A DNA stretch of 64,000 bases from Aliivibrio fischeri (GCA_038993745.2 CP160629.1:682001-746000), one strand, 5' to 3'; numbered from the stretch's first letter, positions 54,652-64,000 are shown. Numbers and translations: made by a program. Notes: generated by a model from the letters alone, not told the origin.

Positions 54652-55041
54652 TTTATTCAGTAATGTATTCACAACTTTTTTCCAATATAAAAGAAGTAGT
54701 GCAGGCAAATGAGAGAATGCATTTACGAACTGCATTAGAAATTAAGTGGCGATCTCACTTTATCTTCAATATAAAAATTATATTTGAGGCAATACAAAGC
54801 ACCTTATATAAAGGCAACGATTCATTAGTAGTTAGAGTACTAAAGATGCAAAGATAAATAATATCAGATCGAATTTGATGTTATTAACAAATAGAAGGTT
54901 AAAAACATCTGTAAATAAAAATCACAAGCCGTAGAACAACGGTAAAAAAAGAGAGTGACTTTGTTGGAGCGGATTCTATCAGTAGATGTAAAGTAATCAA
55001 GAAATAAATCAATGAAACTAAAATTATTTTATAGATATAAA
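54652..55041 (-). other. spacer upstream of the nickel-type transporter
   Basis: About 390 AT-rich bases before nikA, presumably its promoter. A TATAAT sits on the minus strand near 54770-54790, but no -35 box and no NikR-type GTATGA repeat is seen. No convincing ORF. Confidence 0.4.
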
Positions 55042-55069
55042 AAAGGCTAAGTAAATTTACTTAGCCTTT
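55042..55069. terminator. 28-bp perfect palindrome, terminator of proS
   Basis: AAAGGCTAAGTAAA with its exact complement follows directly with no unpaired base (55042-55069). On the minus strand it is followed by TTTATATC after the last A-run, 21 bases beyond the proS stop. Confidence 0.85.
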
Positions 55070-55090
55070 GGTATTTAATACGTGATTAAA

Positions 55091-56806
55091 TTAGCTTAAT
55101 TGCGCTTTAATGTGCTCAACAATGTTTGCCATTTCAACCGCTTCTTTCGTATTTGCACGACGGTTCTTATACTCAAAGTGACCTTCGTCCATGCTACGAT
55201 CACCGATAACGATCGTGTGTGGAATACCGATAAGCTCGATGTCCTTAAACATAACACCTGGGCGTTCTTTACGGTCATCGAATAGAACTTCGATACCCAT
55301 TGCTGTTAATTCAGCATACAGTTTTTCAGCTGCTTCTTTAACACGCTCAGATTTGTGCATGTTCATAGGAACGATAGCAACCGTAAATGGTGCAATCGCT
55401 TCTGGCCATACAATGCCGTATTCGTCGTTGTTTTGTTCAATAGCTGATGCAACAACACGTGATACACCGATACCGTAACAACCCATTTCTAGAATTACGT
55501 TCTTACCGTTTGCATCTAGAACGCCACAGTTCATTGCTTCTGAGTAGGCTGTACCTAATTGGAAGATGTGACCAACTTCGATACCACGTTTAAGTTGTAG
55601 CGTACCTTTACCACATGGGCTTGGATCACCTTCAACTACGTTACGTAAATCTTCAACTTGACCTAGTTGTACATCACGATCCCAGTTCACACCAAAGAAG
55701 TGTTTACCATCGATGTTTGCACCTGTGCCAAAGTCACTCATTACAGCAACTGAACGGTCAACGATGAATGGAAGTTCTAGGCCAACAGGACCAAGAGAAC
55801 CTGCGCCTGCACCAATTAGGTCACGAAGTTGTGCTTCGTCAGCCATTTCTAGTGGAGAAGCAACCTGTGGAAGGTTTTCAGCTTTAACTTCGTTAAGCTC
55901 GTGATCACCACGGATGATAAGTGCGATAATATCAGCATCAACTTCATCAGACGCTTTAACAAACAGTGTTTTTACTGTTTTTTCAATCGCAATACCGTGT
56001 TGCTCAACTAATTCTGCAATCGTTTTTGCGTTTGGTGTATCAACGGTTGTCATCTCTTGAGTAGGAGCTGCACGTTCTGTTGTTGGTGCTACTGCTTCTG
56101 CTTTTTCGATGTTTGCTGCGTAATCAGATTCTGTTGAGAATGCGATTAAATCTTCACCGCTTTCTGCAAGTACGTGGAACTCTTGAGAACCACTACCACC
56201 GATAGCACCAGAGTCAGCTAGTACTGGACGGTATTCAAGACCCATACGGTCGAATGCTTTACAGTATGCATCGTGCATTGCATCGTAAGACTTTTGTAGG
56301 CCTTCTTTGTCGATGTCAAAGCTGTATGCATCCATCATGCAGAATTCACGAGCACGCATTACGCCAAAACGTGGACGACGTTCGTCACGGAATTTAGTTT
56401 GAATTTGGTACAGGTTTAGCGGAAGTTGTTTGTAAGAGCTAACTTCGTTACGAACAAGGCTAGTGATAACTTCTTCAGCTGTTGGACTAAGTACAAACGG
56501 ACGAACATGACGGTCAGTAAAACGAAGTAGTTCAGGGCCCATTTTTTCTGAGCGGCCTGTTTCTTCCCAAAGTTCAAATGGTTGAACTACGGGCATCAAT
56601 GTTTCGATTGCACCTGCATTGTCGATCTCTTGACGAACGATGTTTTCGACTTTACGCAGTACACGTAGACCAGTAGGTAGCCAAGTATATAAACCTGAAG
56701 CCAGTCTACGAATCATACCTGCACGTAGCATAAGCTGGTGGCTTACTACTTCTGCGTCGTTTGGAGTCTCCTTCAGTGTTGAAAGAAGGTATTTGCTAGT
56801 GCGCAT
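55091..56806 (-). CDS. proS: prolyl-tRNA synthetase
   Basis: Class II synthetase that charges tRNA-Pro. The bacterial-type layout shows motif 1, motif 2 ([17 protein letters not shown]), an editing INS domain (about 225-405), motif 3 ([13 protein letters not shown]) and the C-terminal anticodon domain. I start at [13 protein letters not shown] (56806) with GGATGA just upstream rather than at 56818. 571 residues, as in E. coli. Confidence 0.97.
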   Translation of the reverse strand: MRTSKYLLSTLKETPNDAEVVSHQLMLRAGMIRRLASGLYTWLPTGLRVLRKVENIVRQEIDNAGAIETLMPVVQPFELWEETGRSEKMGPELLRFTDRHVRPFVLSPTAEEVITSLVRNEVSSYKQLPLNLYQIQTKFRDERRPRFGVMRAREFCMMDAYSFDIDKEGLQKSYDAMHDAYCKAFDRMGLEYRPVLADSGAIGGSGSQEFHVLAESGEDLIAFSTESDYAANIEKAEAVAPTTERAAPTQEMTTVDTPNAKTIAELVEQHGIAIEKTVKTLFVKASDEVDADIIALIIRGDHELNEVKAENLPQVASPLEMADEAQLRDLIGAGAGSLGPVGLELPFIVDRSVAVMSDFGTGANIDGKHFFGVNWDRDVQLGQVEDLRNVVEGDPSPCGKGTLQLKRGIEVGHIFQLGTAYSEAMNCGVLDANGKNVILEMGCYGIGVSRVVASAIEQNNDEYGIVWPEAIAPFTVAIVPMNMHKSERVKEAAEKLYAELTAMGIEVLFDDRKERPGVMFKDIELIGIPHTIVIGDRSMDEGHFEYKNRRANTKEAVEMANIVEHIKAQLS

Positions 56807-56954
56807 GTTTTCATCCATTTGTTAGTTATGAATATTGGAATAGCTCGATTTAAACAGTTAAACCGAGAGTTCAACCTTAGTATAGAGTCTGTTCTCTTAA
56901 GAATGGGCTCAAATCTAAAATTAAGCCCTATATAATATCAGCCCTAAAGCGATC

Positions 56955-57668
56955 TCAAAAGCGATCAATTGCAGTAACTGTAATAGAATTGCTTTCAACA
57001 AGGAATTTTACGTTTAAATCAAACAAATTTACGGCGTATTCTTTGTTATCGACTTTTCCTTTTTTATAAGCTGGACGGGGATCTTGTCCTAGTACCTCTT
57101 TGATCACCGCCTCTATCTCTCTTCTTTGTGGGTGAGAACTCAGTGATTTTTGTGCATCGATGGATAAAAACACATCCAACACATCAGGTTCTTTATCGGC
57201 AAAACCGCCAAGGGCATCGGGAATTGAATCTGAATAGGGGATATAAGGCTTGATATCAATAATTGGCGTATTATCAACTAAATCGACACTGCCTAATTCT
57301 AAATAGGTTTGATTCCCTTCCTGGATAACCCCTTTTAATTCTACAGCAGACATACCAATGCCATTTGGACGAAATGTGGCACGAGAAGCGAATACACCAA
57401 TACGTTCATTCCCTCCTAGTCGTGGTGGACGAACCGTTGGTCTCCAGCCGGCTTCAAGGTTTTGATCAAATAGAAAAAGTAACCATAGGTGAGAGAATTG
57501 TTCGATGCCACGAATCGCTTCTGGTGAATTAGCCTCACCGACGAGTTTAATTCTTGATGTGGCACTTGGAGCCAAACGAGGTTGACGAGGTACCGCAAAT
57601 TTTTCTTTGTAAGGAGATTGAATAAAACCAATAGGGTCGATGTGATAAGTCATTAGGCCATTTTTCAT
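56955..57668 (-). CDS. trmO: tRNA (N6-threonylcarbamoyladenosine37-N6)-methyltransferase TrmO
   Basis: SAM-dependent enzyme (YaeB/TsaA family) that methylates t6A37 in tRNA-Thr. The opening PIGFIQSPYKEKFAVPRQP, FSHLWLLFLFDQN, RPTVRPPRLGGNERIGVFASRATFRPN and GSVDLVDNTPIIDIKPYIPY are hallmarks; 237 residues. Downstream of proS start on the same strand lies a 148-base spacer. Confidence 0.94.
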   Translation of the reverse strand: MKNGLMTYHIDPIGFIQSPYKEKFAVPRQPRLAPSATSRIKLVGEANSPEAIRGIEQFSHLWLLFLFDQNLEAGWRPTVRPPRLGGNERIGVFASRATFRPNGIGMSAVELKGVIQEGNQTYLELGSVDLVDNTPIIDIKPYIPYSDSIPDALGGFADKEPDVLDVFLSIDAQKSLSSHPQRREIEAVIKEVLGQDPRPAYKKGKVDNKEYAVNLFDLNVKFLVESNSITVTAIDRF

Positions 57669-57690
57669 TATTAATATCTTCAGGCATTAA

Positions 57691-57726
57691 AAAAGGTTGA
57701 CGCTCTCACGTCAACCTTTTGTGGAA
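57691..57726 (-). terminator. terminator between trmO and metQ
   Basis: AAAAGGTTGACG (57691-57702) pairs perfectly with CGTCAACCTTTT (57709-57720), 6-base loop; T run on the minus strand. Confidence 0.92.
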
Positions 57727-57747
57727 TAACTGGTTAAAAGAAGGAGA

Positions 57748-58557
57748 TTACCAACCTTTAACTACGCCACCTTTGAATGTTTTAAGAGCAGCTTGGTAAA
57801 CTTCTTCAGATTGGTACGCTTTAACAAATGTTTTAACGTTTTCTGAGTTTACGTTGTCTGTACGGCCAACGATTAAGTTTACGTATGGAGACTCTTTATC
57901 TTCTACAAAAATACCGTCTTTTTCTGGTACTAGGTTGATGCTACTTGCGTAAGTTGTGTTGATTACAGATAACGCTACATCATCAAGAGAACGAGGCAAT
58001 TGAGCTGCATCTAATTCAACAATAGTGATGTTTTTAGGGTTAGCCGTAATATCACGAACCGTTGCTGCAAGGCCTGCATCTTCACGAAGAGTAATTAATC
58101 CTTGTTGTTGAAGAAGAAGCAGAGAACGACCTAGGTTTGTTGGATCGTTTGGTACGGCGATACGAGCGCCATCTTCAATTTGGTCAACTGATGTTACTTG
58201 TTTAGAGTAGCCAGCAATTGGGTATACAAAAGAGTTACCTGCAATTTCAATTTTGTAACCACGATCAGCAACTTGTTGATCTAGGTATGGTTTGTGTTGG
58301 AATGCGTTTAGGTCAATAGAACCATCATCCAATGCTGCGTTTGGTGTTACGTAATCTGTAAAAGTAACAAGTTCAACATCAAGACCGTATTGTTCTTTTG
58401 CTACTTTAGCTGCAACTTCAGCAACTTGTGCTTCTGCACCTGCCATTACACCCACTTTAATTGAGTTTGTTTTTGCTTCTTCTTGTCCACAACCCGTAAG
58501 GATAAGTGTTGATGCTAGGCCAGCAACAGCAGCCAGTTTTTTCAGATTCAATTTCAT
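57748..58557 (-). CDS. metQ: methionine-binding lipoprotein MetQ
   Basis: Substrate-binding lipoprotein for D- and L-methionine. Lipobox ILTGC (Cys23), the NlpA-family segments VGVMAGAEAQVAEVAAKVAKE, DGSIDLNAFQHKPYLDQQ and NDPTNLGRSLLLLQQQGLI; 269 residues. Last gene of metNIQ on the minus strand. Confidence 0.95.
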   Translation of the reverse strand: MKLNLKKLAAVAGLASTLILTGCGQEEAKTNSIKVGVMAGAEAQVAEVAAKVAKEQYGLDVELVTFTDYVTPNAALDDGSIDLNAFQHKPYLDQQVADRGYKIEIAGNSFVYPIAGYSKQVTSVDQIEDGARIAVPNDPTNLGRSLLLLQQQGLITLREDAGLAATVRDITANPKNITIVELDAAQLPRSLDDVALSVINTTYASSINLVPEKDGIFVEDKESPYVNLIVGRTDNVNSENVKTFVKAYQSEEVYQAALKTFKGGVVKGW

Positions 58558-58595
58558 TATTTACTCCTTAAAAATGAATTCCATATTAAATAAAA

Positions 58596-59273
58596 TTAAC
58601 GGTGATCGACTTTTTTAACTAAAGCATCACCAACAGATTGAATGATTTGAACCAAAACAATCAGCATAACAACGGTCACTGCCATGATAGTTAAATCATA
58701 ACGGTGGAAACCATATCGAATAGCAACATCACCTAAACCGCCGCCGCCAACGGTACCTGCCATTGCAGAGTAGCTAACCAGTGTGACTAGTGTGATAGTT
58801 ACTGAGTTTAAAATAGTTGGTAGTGCTTCTGGAAGCAGTACTTTTGTAATGATTTGCAGTGGTGTTGCGCCCATTGATTGTGCCGCCTCAACCAGACCAC
58901 TTGGTACTTCGATTAACGCACCTTCAATTAAACGAGCAACAAATGGAATCGCCCCAATGGTTAGTGGAACGATCGCTGCTGTAGTGCCAATAAAGCTACC
59001 AACAATCAATTTTGTTACAGGGATAATTGCAACCATTAAAACTAAGAAAGGAACAGAACGTCCTACGTTTACAATCGCACCAAGTACGCTGTTAAACGCG
59101 GTGTTTTCCATTAGACCACCTTTTTTAGTGATATGAAGAACAACACCAAGAGGGATACCAATAGCAAAGCCAACGATACCTGCAACCGCAACCATATAAA
59201 GGGTTTCGCCAGTTGCGTTTAATAACAGTTTGCTGTTTAAATCAAGCCATGCAGAAATCACATCAAACGACAT
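58596..59273 (-). CDS. metI: methionine ABC transporter permease MetI
   Basis: Five-segment inner-membrane permease of 225 residues with the coupling loop [30 protein letters not shown] and [17 protein letters not shown]. Its start overlaps the metN end by 11 bases. Confidence 0.95.
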   Translation of the reverse strand: MSFDVISAWLDLNSKLLLNATGETLYMVAVAGIVGFAIGIPLGVVLHITKKGGLMENTAFNSVLGAIVNVGRSVPFLVLMVAIIPVTKLIVGSFIGTTAAIVPLTIGAIPFVARLIEGALIEVPSGLVEAAQSMGATPLQIITKVLLPEALPTILNSVTITLVTLVSYSAMAGTVGGGGLGDVAIRYGFHRYDLTIMAVTVVMLIVLVQIIQSVGDALVKKVDHR

Positions 59274-60296
59274 AACCTAACACCTCTACTTTTACATGAT
59301 GATTGCGTAAGAACTCAATTGCTTTTTGAGTTGATTCTTGATTACCAAATACTTCAGCAAGCATTAAACCAAATTTAACACCACCGGCATAATCAATGTC
59401 TGAGCTTAAGATACTGATATCAATATCGAATTCACGAGAGATTTGACTGATAACAGGAGCATCAACCGTTGAGCCTGTAAATTCTAAACGAATAAGAGGG
59501 TAGCTACCTTCAACATAAGTATCTTTCAAGCGAGCTTTGAAATCTTCAGGGATTGATAGATCTAATGTTGCACGAATAAATTCTTGAGCCAGTGCTGTTT
59601 TTGGATGCGCAAAAATATCGCTAACAGCCCCTTTCTCAACTAATTCACCGCCACCGATAATTGCTACTTCATGACAGATGTTTTTTACCACTTCCATTTC
59701 ATGAGTAATAATAAGAATTGTGATACTTAATTTACGGTTTAGATCTTTGATTAGTTCAAGAATTGATTTTGTCGTTGCAGGGTCAAGAGCACTGGTTGCT
59801 TCATCACATAGCAGTACTTTTGGATCCGTAGAAAGTGCACGAGCGATAGCAACACGTTGCTTCTGGCCACCACTTAGGTTTGCAGGATAAGTATGGTGTT
59901 TATCTGCTAAGCCAACTAAATCTAATAATTCAGTTACTTTCTTTTGAATATCGTGTTTTGATTTTCCGGCAAGTTCTAAAGGTAAAGCAACGTTATCAAA
60001 TACAGTTCGTGATGCTAAAAGGTTAAAGTGCTGGAAGATCATCCCAATATTACGACGAGCTTTACTTAATTCGCTAGAAGAGAGCTTAGTTAAATCTACA
60101 CCATCAACAACCACTTCACCATTAGTTGGTCTTTCTAGCATGTTTACACAGCGTATCAGTGTGCTTTTCCCTGCACCCGATGAGCCAATCACACCAAAGA
60201 TGGTGCCTTGAGCAATATGAAGATTAATATCTTTAAGAGCATTAATTTCCTTTGCTCCTTGATAAAAATCTTATTAACACGGTTTATTTCAATCAT
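59263..60296 (-). pseudogene. metN: metN, methionine ABC transporter ATPase, with an apparent -1 frameshift near the start
   Basis: ATPase of the methionine importer: Walker [10 protein letters not shown], signature [15 protein letters not shown], Walker [13 protein letters not shown] and a C-terminal NIL domain. The ATG at 60296 opens [11 protein letters not shown] and then leaves frame; one extra T in the run at 60264-60268 (A run on plus) would give [28 protein letters not shown] and the full 344-residue protein. Without it only an internal GTG start at 60192 remains, which drops the first 35 residues. Sequencing error or a real mutation cannot be told apart. Confidence 0.88.
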
Positions 60297-60411
60297 GATT
60301 CGCCTTGAACTGCATTTCGTAAAAAGATAGTTAACAAAGGTTACAAAACCTGAGCAATCTCTCATTTTTTATGTTTTACTGATGCTATTTCGGATATTGA
60401 TTTAAGTCAAT

Positions 60412-60443
60412 AGATATTTTTACGTCTAGACGTCTAAACGCAC
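60412..60443. promoter_or_regulatory. MetJ operator: four tandem met boxes
   Basis: Four adjoining 8-mers: AGATATTT, TTACGTCT, AGACGTCT, AAACGCAC. The third equals the consensus AGACGTCT exactly, the second matches 6 of 8 and the others 5 or fewer. They lie 116-147 bases upstream of metN, so MetJ with SAM probably represses metNIQ. gmhB is divergent and 76 bases away. Confidence 0.82.
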
Positions 60444-60518
60444 AAATAAGATGTCAATAAGTGAAAAGCATGAGATAATTTTTGATATTAACCGATTTGA
60501 TTCATAGAGGGTGTCACC

Positions 60519-61070
60519 TTGTCCAAACCAGCGGTATTTATTGATAGAGATGGCGTGATCAATGTTGATCATGGCTATGTTCATAAACGTGATGATTTTG
60601 AATACATTGATGGTGTATTTGAGGCTACGAAGAAACTCAAAGAAATGGGTTACCTATTAGTGTTGGTAACTAACCAATCAGGTATTGCTCGCGGTATGTT
60701 CACTGAAGATCAATTTGAAATTCTTACTGAGTGGATGGATTGGAACTTTGCTGATAATGGCGTTGACTTTGATGGCATCTATTATTGTCCTCATCACCCT
60801 GAAGCCACTGTTGAAAAATACAAAGAAGCATGTGATTGCCGTAAACCAAATCCAGGTATGTTAGTTTCTGCACAACGTTTCTTAGATATCGACATGGAAA
60901 ATTCAATCATGATCGGTGATAAGAAAGAAGACATGATGGCAGCGCAAGCGGCTGGTGTTGGCACTCGTATTTTAGTTCGAACTGGTAAGCCAGTAACTGA
61001 AGAAGGTGAAGCATTAGCAACAGCAGTTCTTGATAGTGTTGCGGATGTACCAAAGTTCTTGTCTGCTTAG
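60519..61070 (+). CDS. gmhB: D-glycero-beta-D-manno-heptose 1,7-bisphosphate 7-phosphatase
   Basis: HAD phosphatase of lipopolysaccharide heptose synthesis. [16 protein letters not shown] holds the nucleophile Asp, [10 protein letters not shown] is motif 2, and the zinc loop [18 protein letters not shown] supplies Cys and His ligands; IGDKKEDM is motif 4. 183 residues. The start is TTG 60519, with GAGG 8 bases upstream; no ATG fits. A terminator follows. Confidence 0.93.
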   Translation: MSKPAVFIDRDGVINVDHGYVHKRDDFEYIDGVFEATKKLKEMGYLLVLVTNQSGIARGMFTEDQFEILTEWMDWNFADNGVDFDGIYYCPHHPEATVEKYKEACDCRKPNPGMLVSAQRFLDIDMENSIMIGDKKEDMMAAQAAGVGTRILVRTGKPVTEEGEALATAVLDSVADVPKFLSA

Positions 61071-61097
61071 CTAGATTCGTTAAAGAGAATATAAATG

Positions 61098-61132
61098 AAA
61101 CGCCTATAGAGAAATCTGTGGGCGTTTTTTTA
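61098..61132 (+). terminator. terminator after gmhB
   Basis: AAACGCCTATAG (61098-61109) pairs over 12 bp (two G-T) with CTGTGGGCGTTT (61116-61127), then T run. Confidence 0.85.
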
Positions 61133-61206
61133 TGTGTTAACAATGAATATGTTAGCGAGCGTTTTCTTTCTGTCTTATTTTTAAGATGAAAAAAGTGTAT
61201 CTTTAT

Positions 61207-61222
61207 TAGGCAAATTTGCCTA
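61207..61222. promoter_or_regulatory. 16-bp perfect palindrome upstream of the 55-residue ORF
   Basis: TAGGCAAATTTGCCTA is its own reverse complement, 64 bases before ATG 61286. It is a candidate operator. The halves TAGGCA and TGCCTA also make up the repeat upstream of ureD at 49717, in the opposite order. Confidence 0.4.
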
Positions 61223-61285
61223 GAGTTGAGTATATAGATGGATTTTAAGTAATTCGATTAAGGGTTACAGATTAAGGTGGTAGTT

Positions 61286-61453
61286 ATGAATAAGCTTGAT
61301 AAAGGTAAGAGTTTGCTTTTAGATAAACAGCAACCCAAAGCATTATGCCATCAAAAAGATCCTGTAGATGAAACGGTTAATACGTGGGATCTACTTACGG
61401 ATGAACAACAACAAGATATACTTTCTCATTTAAGTGAAATTCCTTTTCAGTAA
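61286..61453 (+). CDS. predicted 55-residue small protein
   Basis: ATG to TAA of 56 codons. An AAGGTGG site (61274-61280) lies 5 bases before the ATG, a strong ribosome site. The protein opens MNKLDKGKSLLL and ends ILSHLSEIPFQ; polar, with a Gln/Asp-rich helix in the second half, one Cys and no membrane segment. It lies alone in the 677-bp gap between gmhB and the yej-type operon. I do not recognise the family. Confidence 0.55.
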   Translation: MNKLDKGKSLLLDKQQPKALCHQKDPVDETVNTWDLLTDEQQQDILSHLSEIPFQ

Positions 61454-61746
61454 CAACCTCGTTTAAAAACTCTCCTTTTATCAGTAGATAATTTAATCCA
61501 GTGAGGTTTAATTTGTGACACTTTCATAACAATTGTGTCAAAAACTCGCCTTTTACTTTCTAATCCCCGCACGATTCTGCAAACTGTTAACTCAATTACA
61601 TTATCAATGGTTGTCTTTGTAGTTACTTAACTATTGAACTAACTTAATAAAATTATTATAAAAATAAATACAGTTCGGGCTAGAAATATAGCCTAACTCG
61701 TATTACGACAACGGAGTTTGTCGAAGGACATGGAGTACTGTCACGG
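61454..61746 (+). promoter_or_regulatory. leader region of the yej-type operon with hairpins
   Basis: A TGACAC/GTGTCA inverted repeat (61516-61521, 61535-61540) may be an operator. Closer to the gene, GGCTA/TAGCC (about 61679-61694) and CGACAA/TTGTCG (about 61706-61722) could form two small hairpins, and GACA/TGTC another, in the 60 bases before ATG 61747. Functions unproven. Confidence 0.35.
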
Positions 61747-62775
61747 ATGATATCTTACCTACTTAGGCGACTTTTATTAGTTGTTCCTACCTTTATCGGT
61801 ATTACTTTACTTATTTTTGCTCTTACTCGATTTGTTCCTGGTGGGCCAGTAGAGCGTATGCTACTAAGTCTACAAATGCAGGGTGCTTCAGAAACGGGAG
61901 GCACAAGCAGTGTTACCGATGGTAATAACGCCTTATCAGAAGAGCAGATTGAAGAACTGAATGCGTTTTATGGCTTAGATAAGCCGGTGTTTGAAGCCTA
62001 TTATGATTGGTTAACCAAATTGGTTGTTTTAGATTTGGGTGAGTCTACTCGTTATTATGAACCAGTTTGGGACATGATAGCCGAACGTTTACCTGTTTCT
62101 CTCTTTTATGGAGGGATGACGTTTCTGCTTAGTTATCTCATATCCATTCCGCTTGGTTACTTAAAAGCGCTAAAACACGGTTCTATCTTAGATTCAACTT
62201 CGTCAATTGCCATCTTTGTTGGTTTTGCTTTACCCGGTTATGTCATTGGGGTTTTTTTGATTAGCTTGTTTAGTTATCAATTAGAGTGGTTTCCAATGGG
62301 CGGTTTTATTAGTGATGACTTTGATGATTTTGGTGCGTTTGAACAGCTCAAAGACATCATGTGGCATGCCATTCTTCCTCTCTTTTGTTATTTGATTGGT
62401 GATTTTGCCTTACTCACCATGACGATGAAAAATAATTTAATGGAGAACTTAGCGTCTGATTATGTTCGTACTGCTATTGCTAAAGGGTTGCCATTTAGAA
62501 AAGCAGTTCGTAAACACGCATTGCGTAATAGCTTAATTCCTGTTGCGAGTCATTTTGGTAATTCGTTAATGTTCTTTATGACGGGGTCATTCTTAATTGA
62601 GGTTATTTTCAATATTGATGGTATTGGATTGCTTGGATACGAAGCCATTATGGAGCGTGATTATCCTGTGGTAATGGGATTGTTTGCGATTAATGCCATG
62701 ATGTTAATGATAGGCAATATTTTGTCTGATGTGTGTGTTGCTGTGGTGGATCCACGCGTGAAGTTTGGAGCCTAG
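61747..62775 (+). CDS. yejB: peptide/microcin-C-type ABC transporter permease (YejB-like)
   Basis: 342-residue permease of the DppB/OppB fold. It opens MISYLLRRLLLVVPTFIGITLL, has the YejB-typical insertion of about 40 polar residues (45-80) after the first segment, and the coupling region SDYVRTAIAKGLPFRKAVRKHALRN. E. coli YejABEF takes up peptides and microcin C. A YejE-type permease and a YejA-type binding protein follow. Confidence 0.86.
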   Translation: MISYLLRRLLLVVPTFIGITLLIFALTRFVPGGPVERMLLSLQMQGASETGGTSSVTDGNNALSEEQIEELNAFYGLDKPVFEAYYDWLTKLVVLDLGESTRYYEPVWDMIAERLPVSLFYGGMTFLLSYLISIPLGYLKALKHGSILDSTSSIAIFVGFALPGYVIGVFLISLFSYQLEWFPMGGFISDDFDDFGAFEQLKDIMWHAILPLFCYLIGDFALLTMTMKNNLMENLASDYVRTAIAKGLPFRKAVRKHALRNSLIPVASHFGNSLMFFMTGSFLIEVIFNIDGIGLLGYEAIMERDYPVVMGLFAINAMMLMIGNILSDVCVAVVDPRVKFGA

Positions 62776-62777
62776 TT

Positions 62778-63830
62778 ATGACATTATCATTCAATTTAAG
62801 TCCATTAACGCAAAAGAAAATCCAACGTTTTAAAGGGATCAAAAGAGGTTATTGGTCATTCTTAATTTTATCGGCTTTATTGGTTCTTTCTATTTTTGCA
62901 GAGATGTTTGTCAATAGCCGTGCTTTATTGGTGAGTTATCAAGGTGAATGGCATTTTCCAACTTATACAGATATGAAGCCGGGAAGTACCTTTGGCCTTG
63001 ATTACGTCCATGAGACCAACTATCGAGATTTGAAAGTTAAATTTGAACAAGAGGGGAAAGGGAATTTCGTTATCATGCCCGTTGTTCCTTGGAACCCTTA
63101 TGAACAGGATTTTTCAGGGAATTTTCCTCCTACTGAGCCCAGTCTTGAAGGACAACATTATTTAGGCACCGATACGATTGGTCGAGATATTGTATCTCGC
63201 TTGGTTTATGGCTTTCGGATTGCCATGGGCTTTGCCTTAATTACCTTGGCAATATCTTACGCCATTGGTGTCTCTGTTGGTTGTGCTATGGGATTCTTTG
63301 GTGGGAAGTTTGATTTGTTTTTTCAACGCTTTATCGAAATTTGGTCTATGGTGCCTTTCTTATATGTCATCATGATCTTAGTCTCTATCATGAAGCCAAG
63401 TTTTATGCTCTTTACCTTAATCAATGTCATGTTTGGCTGGATGGGGATGACATGGTATATGCGAACCATGACTTATAAAGAGAAAGCTCGGGAATACGTA
63501 ATGGCTGCTAAAGCATTAGGTGCATCAAATACACGAATTTTGTTCCATCATATCTTGCCAAACACCATGGTAATGATTGTTACCTTAGCGCCATTTACCA
63601 TTGTCGCCAATATCACTGCCCTTACTGCTTTGGATTATTTGGGACTAGGTTTAATGCCACCGACACCAAGTTGGGGTGAACTATTGCAACAAGGCAAATC
63701 AAATTTAGATTCACCATGGATAGCGAGCTCGGTTGTGACGGCAATTGTCACCGTATTAATCATGGTGACGTTTATTGGGGAAGGGATCCGTGAGGCGTTC
63801 GATCCAAAAAAACACACAAGATATGTTTAA
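62778..63830 (+). CDS. yejE: peptide/microcin-C-type ABC transporter permease (YejE-like)
   Basis: 350-residue permease; after the first membrane segment comes a long periplasmic part (about 50-130) with WHFPTYTDMKPGSTFGLDY and then HYLGTDTIGRDIVSRLVYG, the DppC-type signature. The coupling loop is EYVMAAKALGASNTRILFHHILPNT. Start ATG 62778 has GGAG 7 bases upstream and is 3 bases after the yejB stop. Confidence 0.87.
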   Translation: MTLSFNLSPLTQKKIQRFKGIKRGYWSFLILSALLVLSIFAEMFVNSRALLVSYQGEWHFPTYTDMKPGSTFGLDYVHETNYRDLKVKFEQEGKGNFVIMPVVPWNPYEQDFSGNFPPTEPSLEGQHYLGTDTIGRDIVSRLVYGFRIAMGFALITLAISYAIGVSVGCAMGFFGGKFDLFFQRFIEIWSMVPFLYVIMILVSIMKPSFMLFTLINVMFGWMGMTWYMRTMTYKEKAREYVMAAKALGASNTRILFHHILPNTMVMIVTLAPFTIVANITALTALDYLGLGLMPPTPSWGELLQQGKSNLDSPWIASSVVTAIVTVLIMVTFIGEGIREAFDPKKHTRYV

Positions 63831-63867
63831 TACCTATCGAAAATAAATAATAAGAAAGGAATCGATG

Positions 63868-64000
63868 ATGAAAAAAGGACTGACAACATTAGCGGTATCA
63901 ATCGCTGCATTATTTAGCTTTCAAACGTTATCTGCTGATTTACCCAATAATCTAGAGTGGGAAACGAATGATTCAGCACCGACATTTGCATCACCAAAAG
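63868..64000 (+). CDS. yejA: periplasmic substrate-binding protein (YejA-like), 5' part only
   Basis: Only the first 44 codons lie in the window. A signal peptide is seen (LTTLAVSIAALFSFQTLSA), followed by a mature start DLPNNLEWETNDSAPTFASP, as in YejA-type binding proteins. ATG 63868 with AAAGGA 7 bases upstream is preferred over ATG 63865. Confidence 0.72.
   Translation, partial: MKKGLTTLAVSIAALFSFQTLSADLPNNLEWETNDSAPTFASPK

Noticed and set aside
54652..55041. NikR operator upstream of nikA
   Set aside because: No GTATGA-N16-TCATAC-like repeat was found on either strand.

Overview
The window reads as a stretch of the main chromosome of a member of the Vibrionaceae, most likely Aliivibrio (A. 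fischeri or a close relative). Reasons: AT-rich genes with gamma-proteobacterial protein sequences, the conserved order hisS-yfgM-bamB-der, a DUF3622 protein typical of vibrios, a Vibrio-type sialic acid cluster run by an RpiR-family NanR, and a urease operon joined to its own nickel-type ABC transporter. The species is inferred from recall of protein families, not from a search. I see no rRNA, tRNA, CRISPR array, prophage or insertion sequence.

Layout. 1-10.5 kb is core: hisS (3' part), yfgM, bamB (frameshifted), der, an AlaX-like editing protein, yfgJ, xseA, guaB, guaA. 10.8-16.4 kb is an amino-acid locus: an AbgT-type transporter, a YheO/DauR-type regulator, a cysteine desulfidase-like enzyme (CyuA family), RidA, and a divergent SdaC/CyuP-type permease. 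16.5-22.9 kb is a glutathione-dependent formaldehyde detoxification region with fghA and two almost identical adhC copies. These lie in direct orientation around a small Cys-rich secreted protein, a DsbA and a dicarboxylate/amino acid symporter, with a 7-bp tandem repeat just behind the second adhC. 22.9-36.5 kb holds lysR, tadA, mltF, purL, an RNA methyltransferase, DUF3622, a GreA/B-like protein, the rim cluster (M14 peptidase-like, RimK, retropepsin-like) and an NSS-type sodium symporter.

36.6-44.4 kb holds two small conserved genes (yaeP, DUF4250) and then the sialic acid regulon: nanA, nanR, nagA, nanE, nanK, a sodium/sialate symporter and a NanQ/YhcH protein. A 13-bp palindromic operator, GGAGTNNNACTCC, recurs in front of the nanA/nanR, nagA and nanE promoters. 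The genes take sialic acid from uptake through ManNAc, ManNAc-6-P and GlcNAc-6-P to GlcN-6-P. 44.5-54.7 kb, all on the minus strand, runs nikABCDE-like transporter genes and then ureDABCEFG, so metal import, urease subunits and nickel-insertion chaperones sit together. 55-64 kb holds proS, trmO, metNIQ (metN frameshifted, with tandem MetJ boxes upstream), gmhB and the first genes of a yej-type peptide transporter, cut by the window end.

Two genes (bamB and metN) carry an apparent one-base deletion in or beside a homopolymer. This is either sequencing error or recent damage. Two good small ORFs (52 and 55 codons) lie in gaps. The most useful hunt results are the NanR operator set, the adhC duplication with its flanking heptamer array, the ATTGCATTG repeats at the cysteine locus, and the two frameshifts. 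I found no convincing wholly undescribed system.
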